From Anthostomella pinea (Eukaryota; Ascomycota; Sordariomycetes; Xylariales; Xylariaceae): 64,000 nt of DNA. The position numbers and the translations under genes were made by a program. Location: assembly GCA_963556695.1 (NCBI GenBank), contig CAUWAG010000010.1, forward strand, positions 2,604,001-2,668,000, read 5' to 3'. Positions 31,065 to 42,305 of the stretch are shown one piece after another (the first letter of the stretch is position 1; each line of letters begins with the position of its first letter). The notes below the pieces were generated by a model. The model was not told where the DNA came from, ran no database searches, and was given only the letters and a program-made list of their open reading frames with translations.

Positions 31065-32027
31065 ATGCACTACACGCCGATCCTCGCTGCTACCGTACTG
31101 TCGCTCGCCAGCGCCAGCACCGCAAGCGCCGACTTCAGAATCGACGAATACCCAAGCGAGGGGGACTGCAACGCCAGCACCAACCTCCTCCGCTCAACAG
31201 CACCCCACGACCCCCACGACCCGAACCTCAGGCCGTATGGTGCAATGGTCAAATGCGCCTGGTTGTGTTCTCGTTTGTGCGGTGGGCGACGAGAACAAGT
31301 GGGTTCGAATCCTGCTATGGCCCCCTTTCTGACCCGGCTTGTGCGAGTCGATAACCAGCACACGATAGTGGAGAGGCCCCATTTTATCGCAGAGCCCGAT
31401 AGCCAAACAGCTTGTCTCCATAATACCCACTCCTGCGAGGTTTTCCCCCTTGTGGTTTCCCTCGCCAGCAGATAACAAACACCTACTCCACCCACCAATG
31501 CGACATATATCGAACGGCTACTAGAACGATATGTACACCAGAGAACTGAGGTTCACTGGGTCGCTTTGTCACTAGATAGGAGGTTTTTCTGACGGAATCG
31601 TGCTTAGGTATTGACTAAAACCATCTGAACACTCCAGATTGGTACCGCTACAGCGAGGATAGGCTCGTGCGCGGATCTGAATGTATCTAATTTGACACCT
31701 CTACAACCTTGCGATGCAATGGCTCTGGGAGGCGTGGTTTGCACTACTGAGGAGCTACCCCCCACGTTAAATACAAAACAAACAAACAAACAAACAAACA
31801 GACCCGAACCTCAACGTCGTCGCCCAGTTGAAGAGGCTGAGGACATCCATGGGGGCATCACGACGTTCGTCTACATCGTCGGCGACTGGGACGCATGCCT
31901 CGAAGTCGACTTCGAGAAATGCCTGGGCGACCCGATCGGCGCGTGGTCCGCCAAGGAGAAGTGCGCGCCCATCAACGGCACCTTGAGCGGCGAACTCATC
32001 AGCTGCTGGAAGTTTGCGGGCGCGTGA
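31065..32027 (+). pseudogene. Small secreted Cys protein gene, split by a SINE
   Basis: I do not recognise the family. The first part (31065-31230) encodes a signal peptide (MHYTPILAATVLSLASASTA) and a short mature segment with one Cys. After a 570-bp SINE plus a 13-bp duplication, coding sequence resumes: an HGGITTFVYIVGDWDACLEV stretch with four Cys continues to a stop at 32025-32027. With the SINE and one duplication removed, the two halves are one base out of frame. A frameshift near 31830 (around the QLK codons) must therefore also exist, or an unseen splice. The protein would have been about 125 residues. As it stands the SINE introduces stops. It is a dead candidate effector-type gene. 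Confidence 0.72.
31231..31800 (+). mobile_element. tRNA-derived SINE (570 bp), full length
   Basis: It is flanked by a perfect 13-bp target-site duplication GACCCGAACCTCA (31218-31230, 31801-31813). The head (31231-31322) is tRNA-like: GGCCGTA pairs with TATGGCC as an acceptor stem (one G-U), with an A-box-like TGGTGCAATGG at 31238-31248, an 8-bp stem TGTTCTCG/CGAGAACA and a canonical B box GGTTCGAATCC at 31302-31312. The body of about 370 bp is unrelated to anything else here. The 3' 104 bp are shared with 8044-8153 (minus) and end in a CAAA repeat. It has the parts expected of an RNA polymerase III transcribed SINE. Confidence 0.93.
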
Positions 32028-32251
32028 TCTGGCCGGGCACGCATTTTTGACTGCATGTAGGTTGCATACATGGGATCTGGCGGGATTTGGCGGTGTTTTG
32101 CTAAGATGGATGTTGAAAGGATGTCATAAGAAATAAGGCTAGCAAGGGCTCGTTTAAAAACAAGAGTTTTTATGCATGGCTGCCTTCACCCCCCGCGAGA
32201 ACCCCGATACCCTCTATTATACTGTAGGCAAGGTAGTCAAGCCAGAACTCG

Positions 32252-33860
32252 TCACAACTCCTTGGGCGTCCATACCCGGGCACCCAAAAGCCTAATGCTC
32301 CCAATCTTGGCCAGGTGCACCTCCATACCTACAGGCCTCAACGATAGTGAGGGGTTCTCGACAGTGAAGTCCCTTGCGACCTTCACACATCGATACGTCT
32401 GGACGATCTCGAACAGGATGATCTTGATCTCGACAAGTGCAAGCGTCTTCCCGATGCAGACTCGCGGGCCGTTAGAAAACACATTGTAGGCGTAAGGGGA
32501 TGACTGATCCCCTTCCAGTCTGTCCCAGCGAGTGGGGTCGACGTCGTCGGCATCTTCGCCCTATATGAGCGGGTTTAGTAGCGCCACCGATGGGATCATG
32601 TCGATGATCATGTCGATGACCGTGTCTTTAGGGATAAATACGCCGTCGATAGTCATATAAGCCTCGGCTCGCAGATAAGTAACAGTGGCTAAAGCAAAGT
32701 CAGCAGCTTGCCTCATGGCGTGTTGTAGAAGGCGAGGGGGGCACTAACCTGGGGCGTATACTCGCATTGTTTCTTTGATGAAGTTCTCTAGATAAACGAG
32801 AGAATCTATTTGTAGGAACGTTGGGTCCGGATGTTCGGCTGCGAGTATTGTGATTTCGGCACAAAGCGTGTCTTGGATATCGTGCCTTGTTGCCAATATG
32901 TACAAGGCCCAAGTCAGCATCGTTGCGCTGGTCTTGTGACCCGCAGACGAGAATTGTAGTAAATATTATGAAGCTAAAATTAGTACCGATCGTTGTGCAA
33001 GTCTAAGTTGAAGTCTCACGTACATGGCCAACCGTTTCCTCTTCGGTGATGCCTTCGGTGTTGAACGAGGCAAAAGTGGATTAGGTAGCCCTAGGCTACT
33101 ACCATATTTAACATTCGGCGGCACCGCCTAGTAGGCTCTCAGTTGCCATGAACGTTAGGATGTCGCGGCTATCGCATGCGATATCCTTTCCCGCCGCCCT
33201 CGCCTCGCGAACATCGCGATGCCGAGTACGAATAAGCTGGGTCAGTGCGTTTCTTACCCACCTGGTGGCGCGAAGGAATTCCCGGTTGGCTTGAATCGGC
33301 AGCCAGCGAATTGGGAAGAAGCCGTTGATGAACAAGAGAGATGAGCCGGTCTTGTCGGGGGCCAAGATGGTCTTGTACGCCTCGTGGAAGGAGTACTCGT
33401 TTTTGTCGCCCTTGTCCGACGTGAGGTTCGAAAGCTCGACTCCCAGCGCCAGGACTCCCATGATGTCCAGGGTGGCCTTTGAAAATGGCTCGGCGCAGTC
33501 AATGGAGCCAGCCGAACCCTCACCATCGGGATCTATATGTTGGTCAATCAGTCGGCAGAGCTCCTGCGTCTTGACCCTGAGGATAGGCTCGAGCCTGCGG
33601 ATATTGCCGAGTGAGAAGGAGGGTGAAAGCATCTTGCGGTGGGATCGGTGTCTTCTCCTTCCATCGATAAAGCGCCATGACCAGCGATTTCGTCCACCAT
33701 GCCGCGCCAATGGTCCGTCTTGCGAAACGAGTAGCACTTCGTCTGCAGAAGCTCCCTGTGGGAGTTGACGCTATTGCAGACCAGTATTTCCTTGTTGGCA
33801 AGACTGAGGTAACGGATGAAGGGGGCATCCGGGTTTTCTTTTATCTAAGGTCCCGAATAA
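32252..33860 (-). pseudogene. Cytochrome P450 pseudogene, middle and C-terminal part
   Basis: Reading minus: an AP-FIRYLSLANKEILVCNS segment, then HRKMLSPSFSLGNIRRLEP (C-helix region), an AGHKTS I-helix, K-helix E-T-M-R, PTRW and heme motif FSNGPRVCIG with the ligand Cys, ending at 32252. Lesions: a one-base frame change near 33650; an in-frame TAG at 32561-32563 where a Trp is expected before GEDAD (TGG to TAG); and an intron near 32960-33030 whose acceptor position reads CAA rather than CAG. A short duplication (gatcatgtcgat) lies at 32600. The N-terminal exons are 7.5 kb away at 41340-41707, separated by a Copia element and AT-rich DNA. The gene is dead; its substrate is unknown. Confidence 0.85.
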
Positions 33861-33985
33861 CTCAACGGATATCTACGGTGGATTGATATAGACGTGGATA
33901 TCTACACCAACTCAATCTACGAATACCCTCACAGCCTTAACAACTAACTTAATAATAAGGCTATCGTAAGGTAATATTAACGTAA

Positions 33986-34187
33986 TGTGAGATTCTAGAA
34001 GGGTCACAAGCCTTGGGGGTGTGAGCGGTCGCTGCAAATGTTGTTGTCATTCTCAAGTATGCTCGGCAGGGCTAATCTACAGCTAAATACCATACTGCAC
34101 CATGCCAGGGTGGATCCACTGTTCCTTTGACAGCCCCCTAGTGGGTCTGCACCTAAGGGCACCATATCTGGGATCCAACATCTGACA
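33986..34187 (-). repeat. 3' LTR of the Copia element
   Basis: 202 bp, paired with 40295-40496. Confidence 0.93.
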
Positions 34188-34315
34188 CGCCCTCTTGCCC
34201 GAAAGGTGCAATTGCACTCTGAAATCAGCAAAATCACGGTCTATCTATCTATCTTGGATCACGGCAGGCGTGCTATAGCACTCCAAGCCAACAATCTGGT
34301 GATCCATCTGTCTAT

Positions 34316-37300
34316 CTACTCGAAGTCCTCCAGGCCTAATAGCCGTACAAACTCCCTGTGGTTTGCCCCTGAGAGCGCCTTGGTGAATCCATCAGCTGGA
34401 TTTTCCTCGCTCTTGATGTACTGGGCCTTGATATGGCCAGCATCAGCTTCCTGCGAGCGTAATGGTATGCGATACGGATATGGTGCTTCTGTTTTGACAT
34501 TTGTGATTCTTTTATTCACGTAATTGTGCCATTATTATCTTCTAGCAAAGTAATTGGCCCTTCTGGTATCAAGTTGAGCTCTGTGAGGAAGCTCCTGATC
34601 CATGCCGCATCTCCTGCTGCCTCTGAGAGAGCGATGTATTCAGCCTTAGAGGTGTTCTTTGCTACCACTGTCTGCAGCTTTGAATGCCACAGGATAAGAG
34701 CGCCGGAGAGGAAGAATACAAAGTCTGTAACTGATCTGCCGGTATCTGGACAGGTTCCAAAGCTCGAATCCACGGCTCCATAGAGCCCCAGCTTGTTAAA
34801 ACGGCGATAAGGATGATCCTTTGCCAATCGCCTATATCGTATGGCTCTCTTCCAGGTCCCGTTCATGTATTTGGCAACCCTTTTGAGGCACTGATGATGG
34901 CTAAGAGACGGGTTGCTCATAATCGTGCCCAGGTGGAAGCCGCAAAAGCTAGGTCAGGACACGCGATATGTGCTGGAAAGATGAACTGGCCAATTACTGA
35001 GGCGTAATTGTGGATTTTGTCTGCAGAGGATTCTCCTCCAGTGTGCTTTGTGGCTTCTTTAGCCGTTATGGGATCCAGAGGAGAGACCACAGGGTTGGTG
35101 TGCTGTACACCCAGCTTCTCTGCGACCTTTGTAACATACTGCTCTTGATCAAGTCTCACATCGCCGTCGTCAGTATTCCTAACAATCCGAACACTAAGAA
35201 ACCAGTCCGCGGCTCCTTCGCCTGTGATCAGTGCATCCTTCTTAATAGACTTGGTAAGGTCCATGAGGCGCCGAAGATCAGATCCAAAGAGGAGGAAGTC
35301 ATCCACATACAAGGCAATCACCTCGCTTGTAGCACTGTTGAAGTAGATCGCGTCATCCGATATCAGGAGCTCAAATCCGCGCTTGCTAAGCAGTTTACGG
35401 ATCTTCTTCTGCCATATTGCGCCTGACTGTTTGAGGCCGTACAGTAGTCTCAACAGCTTGATGACCTTCTCAGGAGCATAGCAATACAGCCTGGCCTGAT
35501 CAGGATGAGCCTGGAAATACTCATACAGCATAGAGAACTGTTTCATGAAGATGCGCTCCTGAAGTTCGCCGTTCAGGTACGCGGCAATAAAGTCGATCTG
35601 GATGATGTGCTATTCTAATAAAGCGGCAAGCGCCATTAGTATCCTCCATGATGCTGAACGCGCTATAGAAGCCGCAGTTTTGTTGTAGTCAATACCCTTG
35701 CGCTGTGTGAATCCCCTTGCGCAGATCCTGCCCTTGAACTTGTCAAGTTCATCAGTAAATAGGAACTTTTTCTTTAATACCCATTTTGCGTCGATCAGAT
35801 GGCTTGTGATAGCCTTGCTGGTGCACTTGAAGCCGAAGATGCCGCGCTCAAGGTTCTCTCTGATCTCCTTGAAGATAGCTACAATCCACAGCTCCCTCTC
35901 TAGTCCATTTATGGCTTCTTTGAAGGTAAGGTCTGTAACTGCTCTGGCCTCCATCAGCCTGTAGCTAGGCGATAGCAGCCTCATATGATACATGGCTGCA
36001 CTGTGATCGCCAGGGTCGTCCTGGTCAGGGTCGAATAGGCACTCTCGCTCGTCTTTGAGGAGCTCTTTTATAATCTGAGTGTTCATCTGATCTATAGTGG
36101 CGGCTGTATTGTGGAACATAGCCGCAGCGTGCTCCCTTGTGAAGTACGCATTGTAATGAAACATTTTAGGATCGAAATAGCCGTCAGAGTTGTCCTGATC
36201 AGAGTCAGAAGCAGCTACTGAGCCGCCTTCCTTGCCACTCTCGCCCTCTTGGATTGAGAGCATCTTCAGGGCGCTCTTGATCTCATCGGAGTCAGGGAAG
36301 TCAACGCGCAGTTGATACACGTCATGATGCTTCTTCTTTGGGCGCCCACGCTTACGTTTCATAGTACCCTCGTCGTTTGTAATGTCCTTTAACGATATTG
36401 AGATCGCGGTTCTTGATTCTAACCGCTGGTTTTCCTTTCTTCCTGAGCCTCAGTCGCTTTTGCGCGGCTGGGGGCATGGACCTGATGATATCACGAGGAT
36501 CTGGGGGATCGTCATGTCCGACGTGCTCAAAGAAACGGACATGCAGCGTTATCAGATAACAGCTGTCTTTAATCAGCCAGACCCCGTAGTTCTGTGTGCC
36601 CTAGTAGTCAAGGAAGATGGCCTTGGCTCCCTTTGTTTCGAGTTTTTTAGAGGTAATACAAAGGCTCTTATCGATCAGGGCAAAGCATCACAATCCCGGG
36701 ATCCTAAACTGATCTATAGAAACTGAGTACTCATGAAAGGAGTCTATCCCGCTTATATACCCCTCATACAGAGTGCAATCCTTTAAAGTTGATTGACCTG
36801 TTCGATTCAGAGTGGTGATCGTACAGGACGTTGTGCTATCCCAGAAACAGCTTGGGATGTTCATCTCAAGGCTAGTTGTGCAAGCCTCTTCCATACAGAA
36901 CTGGATGCTGCGCTCAGAAACGCCGTTCTGGTACTGGTTATTTGGTGAGGAGATGATCAGTTGAATCCCATCTTCTCTGCAGCATGTTTCAAGGCGTGAT
37001 ATGCCCATTTTGCGCCCTCTATCTGCGTAGATGATTCTCATGCGGCGAGCCTGGCCATTGATAGGTGGCATTGCCATAAGCGCAATATTCATCTTGGTGA
37101 TGTATTCCTTAAGGTGATCAGCAACACCGTGCTTTGTTGGATGGAACGCGGGCTTATGATAGTGGCTTTTGTCGTCTGTGATGATGTCAAATACCCCGTT
37201 CCTTTTATTGAGATTGGCATACAGGTGCCTGGATCAATGTGGCTGATCTCTCTGACATACTTAGCACGCTCGTGTGCTTCTTTAAAGATGAACTTCTTGA

Positions 37301-40208
37301 TCTTTACGCGCTCACAGGCAGCACAAGGGATATCAACAATGTCTTCTGGCTTCAGGTCAATCCTTGTGATCATCCTGATCGTTATCCGCAGCCTTTCAGT
37401 GTTTGGATAACATAATTGTCGGTGCCAAAGGATGAGCTTTCGAAGTAGCTCATCCATCATTCGATAAGTTGTGCCAGAGAGCGAGGTCAGGAGCGCCTTG
37501 TGTAGCTCTCAAATCTCATGTTCGCCCTCTGACGCGTACCCTCATTGTGATCTGCCTAGATCAGGCTCTCTCTCACCCTATTTTCAGATAAGAAAACCTC
37601 TCTTTGGGACGTTGAGCTCAGTAAACCAGCTGCCGTCCTGGTCCTTCAGCAGGTTGCCCTCTAAATAGCCCCCGTGCTGATAGAAGAGATCCCCTGACCA
37701 GATCTTGATCGGGAAGTCTTTGATGTACAAAGCGTATCGTAGTCTCACATCAAGCGCTTCGCCCTCTGGCGATTGCACTTGCTGAAGAGCGGTGCCTATG
37801 TGGGTGGCAAACATAATGCCTCCTCCTGTCTGTACAGGGAACGGCTTATTGCCGAGATTCACAAGGGTTTTGGGCTCAAAGTCATTGAGCTCGTTCATAA
37901 TGTGAACATCTGATCCGCTGTCCTATAGCAAGAGCTGGCTGGGGGACATTGCCTTGCTGCTAAATGCGTAATTGGCACATGCCACAGCTATTCCTGACAT
38001 TATGGGGGAGATCTGACCCCCTTGCGGCGCTCTCTTTCTGGTTCGTGAGAGCGCCTTCTCCCTAGGGTTTGGGGAGTAGCTAACAAGGCTGCCGGCGAGG
38101 TCTGCCATAGTGGTATTGACCTTGGCCAAGATCCAGGCGAATCTACCTTCCCGCTTCTGATCAGGCGTGCTGTGACACTCCTGATCAGCCAGAGCCCTGG
38201 TACAAATCTCTCCATTGTACCACTTATAGAGGTCAATCATGATGCTGCCTCCCGTGGCAGAGTTACTCTAGCCGTTCCTTGGGGTGCTAGCAAACTCTTT
38301 AAGCCCTGCTGGCGGATGCGGCTGTGATTATGAAGCATGGTGGGAGGCTCCTTGTGAAGCTTCTGCTCCCTTGTCATCATGATTGCCGCCGCTGTGTACG
38401 GCGTTATTGTTGGTCTTCTGCTCATTGGTGCAGTTTCTGGCAATATGGCCCGTTTCGCTGCAGTTGTAGCAACGTATGCCACTCTGATTGTTGTGGTCAG
38501 ACTGCTTAGGGCGTCCGCCGCGGCCTCTGCCCCTGTTTTTGCCGTTCCTGCGGCCCCTATTTGAAGGGTTGCCACCATTCTGGTTGTTGGAGCGGCCTTG
38601 CTGAGATTCAGCTTGGTTGACGGAGCCGCCCTTCTTCTCTGGACTGGCCTTCTTGCCAATATGATCATGAAACTCCTTGTTGAAGTTATTGATGATCTGT
38701 TCAAGGGTCATGGGCTGCGACTCCCTGGCGATATCGATACGGCGCACCCAGAAGCTGACCTTGGGACGTGCTTTCTCAAGAAACAGAAGGATTAGCTCAT
38801 CCTCATGTGTAACTGACTTGATGCCGTAGTCCTTGTAAGCGCGCACTCTCTTGCGCCATTTTGTGATATATGCAATTGGGCAGTTGCCGCCATACATGAG
38901 CTCCATTAGTTGCTTCTAGACGAGGCCTCGCTTGGACTCTCTGGTGAGCGTGTATGAGCGATGGAAGAGCTCTAACATCTCTTTACCATCTCTGATACCT
39001 TTAATTAGTGCGACAGGGCTGAGCTTTGACTTTGGATCAGTCTTGGAGGTCTTCTGTATGATCTCTGCAAGCTTCAGACGATCAAATTGAGTGAGCTCTC
39101 GGCCTGGCTTGTAACCAATCACTTCTATACTGACAGAAAGGGTCTCAAGCCACTCTTTAAAGTTGTTAGGACCAGTGAGAAGCTGATCCTTAGGCCATTT
39201 ACCGCTCTTTAGCTTATCCCAGGCAAGGTCCTTGTTCTTGCGGGATTTCTTCTTCTCTTAGTGATGGCGATGGTGCCAAAAGTGGTGCCGCTCGTCATCC
39301 GAGTCATCTGATGAGCTGGAGGAGTCAGAAGGCGGGCCTGATCCGCCAAACACGCGCTGCATGCCAAACTGGGAAGGAGGCTCAAAGATTGATTGCAACC
39401 AGCGCAATCTTTCTCCTTTAATGGACTTCGTAATGTCTCTATTGCCCATCTGAAGGATGACTCCTCGTCCAAGGAGCGCTGAAAGCCCTGTATCTGTGAT
39501 AGGGGGATCCTGATACTTGCTCCGCTTCTTGACAGGGCAAGGCTCCAATTCTGTTCCTGAAAATCCCTCATGATTCTCAGGGTCAAGGCGAGCACCTATT
39601 GTTTCAAAGGTATTAGCGCTCTGGGCTCTTGATTGTTGCTGTTTGGCAAGTCTCTTGTTGGCCTCAGTAAGAGCTTGCTTGTATATATTGCGCTCTTTCT
39701 GGGCGCGCTTGTATTCCTTGGTGAGCTCTCTTTTGGTCTCTTGGACCTTGTTGATATGATCTCTCATGTTTGAGAGGTTCTGGATCTCTGCGAAGGTAAG
39801 GTGACGATCTGACCTTATTTCTTGTGCCTTCTTGGCACGTGTGCCTTTCAAGGTTTGTGCTTGGAGGGTAGGGGAGATCTCCTCATTGTCTCCTTTGTAG
39901 TAAGCGGCCTTGTCTTTGTCGCTGTCCTGATCAGTGTCTCTGTCATAGGGCTCTTCCTGGCCCTCTTTGCTCTCGTAGTTGCCGATGACTGGCTCGTACT
40001 GGCGGTCCTTAATGCCTCCTTGGGCATCTGAATACTCTAAAGCCTCGTCTTGCTCAACGGCAGCGGCGTGCTGACGATTGTCATCGCGATCTTCCGCTTC
40101 AACCACCTTCTCATGCGCTCGTAGCTGTGTGTGAGGCGTGACGATGCGCTGGCCTCCTTGGCCCATGGGCTCGCCCTGCTCTGTAGCAGTCAGTGTGGTG
40201 GGATCCAT
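34316..40208 (-). pseudogene. Copia gag-pol with multiple stops and frameshifts
   Basis: Gag begins at 40208 (MDPTTLTATEQGEP), is Glu/Lys-rich with coiled-coil potential, and carries a CCHC knuckle CYNCSETGHIARNC at about 38480. The protease motif DSGSDVH is at about 37915. Integrase pieces: the HRQLC..CAAC zinc-binding region (about 37370-37430) and a core with YADRGRK and NGVSERSIQ (about 36900-37030). Reverse transcriptase (36362-34917) includes KGIDYNKT, LYGLKQSGAIW and the YVDD active site. RNase H is at 34920-34516. From 40208 to about 37210 a single frame is kept, broken only by stops (39258, 38916, 38328, the TAG just before the protease motif at 37923, 37584). A frameshift lies near 37205 in integrase, and further shifts occur before RNase H. 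It is non-autonomous now. Confidence 0.9.
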
Positions 40209-40294
40209 TGTATTGTTAATTTGTTAGTCAAAGGAACAACAGATTTATATGATTGCAGTGACAACTCAACAGTAAACTGAACAAGATGCTACAA

Positions 40295-40496
40295 TGTAAG
40301 ATTCTAGAAGGGTCACAAGCCTTGGAGGTGTGAGCGGTCGCTGCAAATATTGTTGTCATTCTCAAGTATGCTCGGCAGGGCTAATCTACAGCTAAATACC
40401 ATACTGCACTATGCTAGGGTGGATCCACTGTTCCCTCGACAGCCCTTAGTGGGTACTGAATCTAAGGGCACCATATCTGGGATCCAACATCTGACA
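40295..40496 (-). repeat. 5' LTR of the Copia element
   Basis: 202 bp; the promoter-bearing LTR for the minus-strand element. Confidence 0.93.
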
Positions 40497-41320
40497 CTTT
40501 GCTATTTACTATTACGTTTCTTTATATATACTTAAAGATTTCTTTTAATTATTATAATTTTTATTATTAAATTTTTTAAAATCATATCATTTCACTTTTT
40601 TAGGTTTGGTTAAAATAAATAACCTTATAAACACTTACATTAAAAGCTAAAAAGTTTTTCCTTTAATTTTATACGTAATTATAAAAGTATATATTGCTTA
40701 TAATTTTAATGCAAGCAAGTACAGGAGGTAAATATGTTGTTATACGTGGGTTGGCTATCTAGCTAAGTGGGAGGACTGCGCTTATTATATGGTGGCCGCT
40801 CCCTTATCTTATTTACTTAGCCGCACTCTATTAGCCAGGGCACGCACTTGCAGTGGGTCCGCTTAGTGACTCTTATTATTAACAAACTTAGATTTAAAGT
40901 TTAATTAGTTTATTTTTTTATTTATATAAAGGTATTTACTGATAGATAATGTTATATAAAGTTAGTTACTACTTTTTTAAACGTTTAAAAGTGTATATCT
41001 CGTTATTAGCATTTTTTAAATTTTCTAAACAAATAAAATCCTTTAAACAAAGCGTTTCAAAAAAGTGAAAGCCCCGTTTAATTATATAAAGGTAATTACG
41101 GCTTTTTTAAACGCTTAAACGTTGAGATCTTACTTATAGGATTTTATTTAATTTATTATCGTTGAAAACAATAATTTGGAAAAATGTCCTTTTATTTTAT
41201 ATTGAGTGTCGGTGATGTTAATTTCTAAAATTAAAATTTCTCCTTAATATACGCATATTAATTAAGCGACGACAGGGTCGTAGATAGTGTCAACTTAACT
41301 CCACGAAAGGGTCCTGTTAA
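40497..41320. repeat. AT-rich RIP-like DNA
   Basis: AT-rich and stop-dense, with a GC-normal patch at about 40722-40880 (contains gtggccgctccc and gggtccgctta). No gene. Probably part of the decayed element bounded by the 16-bp inverted repeat. Confidence 0.7.
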
Positions 41321-41339
41321 CGTAGATTGAGTTGGTTGA

Positions 41340-41707
41340 GACCTTGGTTCCATCCATCTGATATGAAGCTCGGTGGGTGTCCTGGCCCTGATTTGGCTGA
41401 CTACTTGTCCAACGAAAAACTGACTGTCCTACAACAACAGTGTGTGAGTATAAGAGGGGATGGTGTTGAGGTGGTGAATGGTGAGCATCTAGGAACTGAC
41501 CGTCGGCCCTGGAAGACTGCGCAACGGAGAGAAGTACTTATGGTACAAGAAGACCCTGTAGTACTTAACTGCTAGGTACTGGGTAATCCAGAGAAAGCGG
41601 AATTTCGAGATCACAGTGGCCTTGAATGTGGAACTGGGTGAACAACCTGCTCCTCTGAGCATTCCCAGCTCAAGAGCTGCCAGTACACCAGCTGAGATCA
41701 CGTCCAT
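41340..41707 (-). pseudogene. Cytochrome P450 pseudogene, N-terminal part
   Basis: The minus-strand frame from 41707 contains a hydrophobic segment and the hinge YHKYFSPLRSLPGP, characteristic of fungal P450 N-termini. It then stops at TVSS, probably at an intron (GTCAGT donor, about 41495). A following exon-like stretch (about 41440-41340) reads SQFFVGQVVSQIRARTPTEL and HIRWME, the usual next P450 segment. Homology ends at the inverted repeat 41321-41336 and resumes at 33860. This is the other half of the pseudogene at 32252-33860. Confidence 0.75.
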
Positions 41708-42305
41708 TTTCAGTGAAAGAGGTCAACCGGATCGTTGAGAGTTGCGGCACGAGCGTAAGTCAAAATGCGTTGTTACACGAGAGGAAGTTGAACAGAAGTA
41801 GGAGAGTACTGACGGCGCAGTGGCCGTAGATCCCCAACACGCACGGGAGGGGAAAGGCCCAAGTGCAGAGAGCCAAGGCCCCCATGCCGGCAATAGGAAA
41901 GTGGTAATGCTCGCCCCGGTGTTCAGGCCGCGAGGCAAGGGAGCATCGATCGGGCCGCGACCGCAGAGAATGAGATAGCATAATACCCGACGGCTTGGGT
42001 GAGATTTCATCACTCCAACCAGGCCCCTTGGAAGCAGATAAGATGAGACGACCACCTCGTTCCCTTCAGCTCATTCCCCATGAAAAGGGGTGTTCCCGTT
42101 GCGATCTCTGCCAGCGAGGCGCGTGGAAGCAGAGGATGCCTCAGCCAACTGAACGTTGTTCAAGCCCTGCAAGGACAGTGCTGTGGGAAATTTGTAGATA
42201 AACTTCACAATGTTCCGATGGTGCTTGGATCATACCACGCGATGTTCTATCACACTACCTGGCTCCTCCCAGTTTCGGTGACTCAATAGATCGTGCAACT
42301 CATCT
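41708..42305. other. Intergenic between P450 remnant and rhodopsin-domain gene
   Basis: Nothing recognisable; divergent upstream regions of the two genes. Confidence 0.5.

Larger units (their letters stand above)
33986..40496 (-). mobile_element. Ty1/Copia LTR retrotransposon, full length, degenerate
   Basis: Two 202-bp LTRs (33986-34187, 40295-40496) share TGT..ACA ends and about 95% identity, with mostly transition differences plus two small indels. The internal region has the Copia order gag, protease, integrase, reverse transcriptase, RNase H on the minus strand. A purine-rich tract (GGGCAAGAGGGCG on the minus strand) adjoins the 3' LTR at 34188-34200. Five-base flanks (cgtaa, ctttg) do not match, so the duplication is lost or the ends have recombined. 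Confidence 0.93.
33906..41336. mobile_element. Insertion splitting the P450, bounded by a 16-bp inverted repeat; RIP-decayed DNA transposon suspected
   Basis: ACCAACTCAATCTACG at 33906-33921 recurs inverted at 41321-41336, at the two places where P450 homology stops and resumes. Between them lie AT-rich, stop-filled DNA (33922-33985 and 40497-41320) and the Copia element. The simplest reading is a DNA transposon with these termini, decayed by RIP, into which Copia later jumped. No clean target duplication was found. A chance 16-bp match is possible but its placement is suggestive. Confidence 0.45.

Noticed and set aside
31231..31322. A stand-alone tRNA gene
   Set aside because: The tRNA-like fold and B box are real, but the segment is the head of a 570-bp unit with a target duplication and CAAA tail, its anticodon arm is irregular, and it interrupts a coding exon. 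It is a SINE head.
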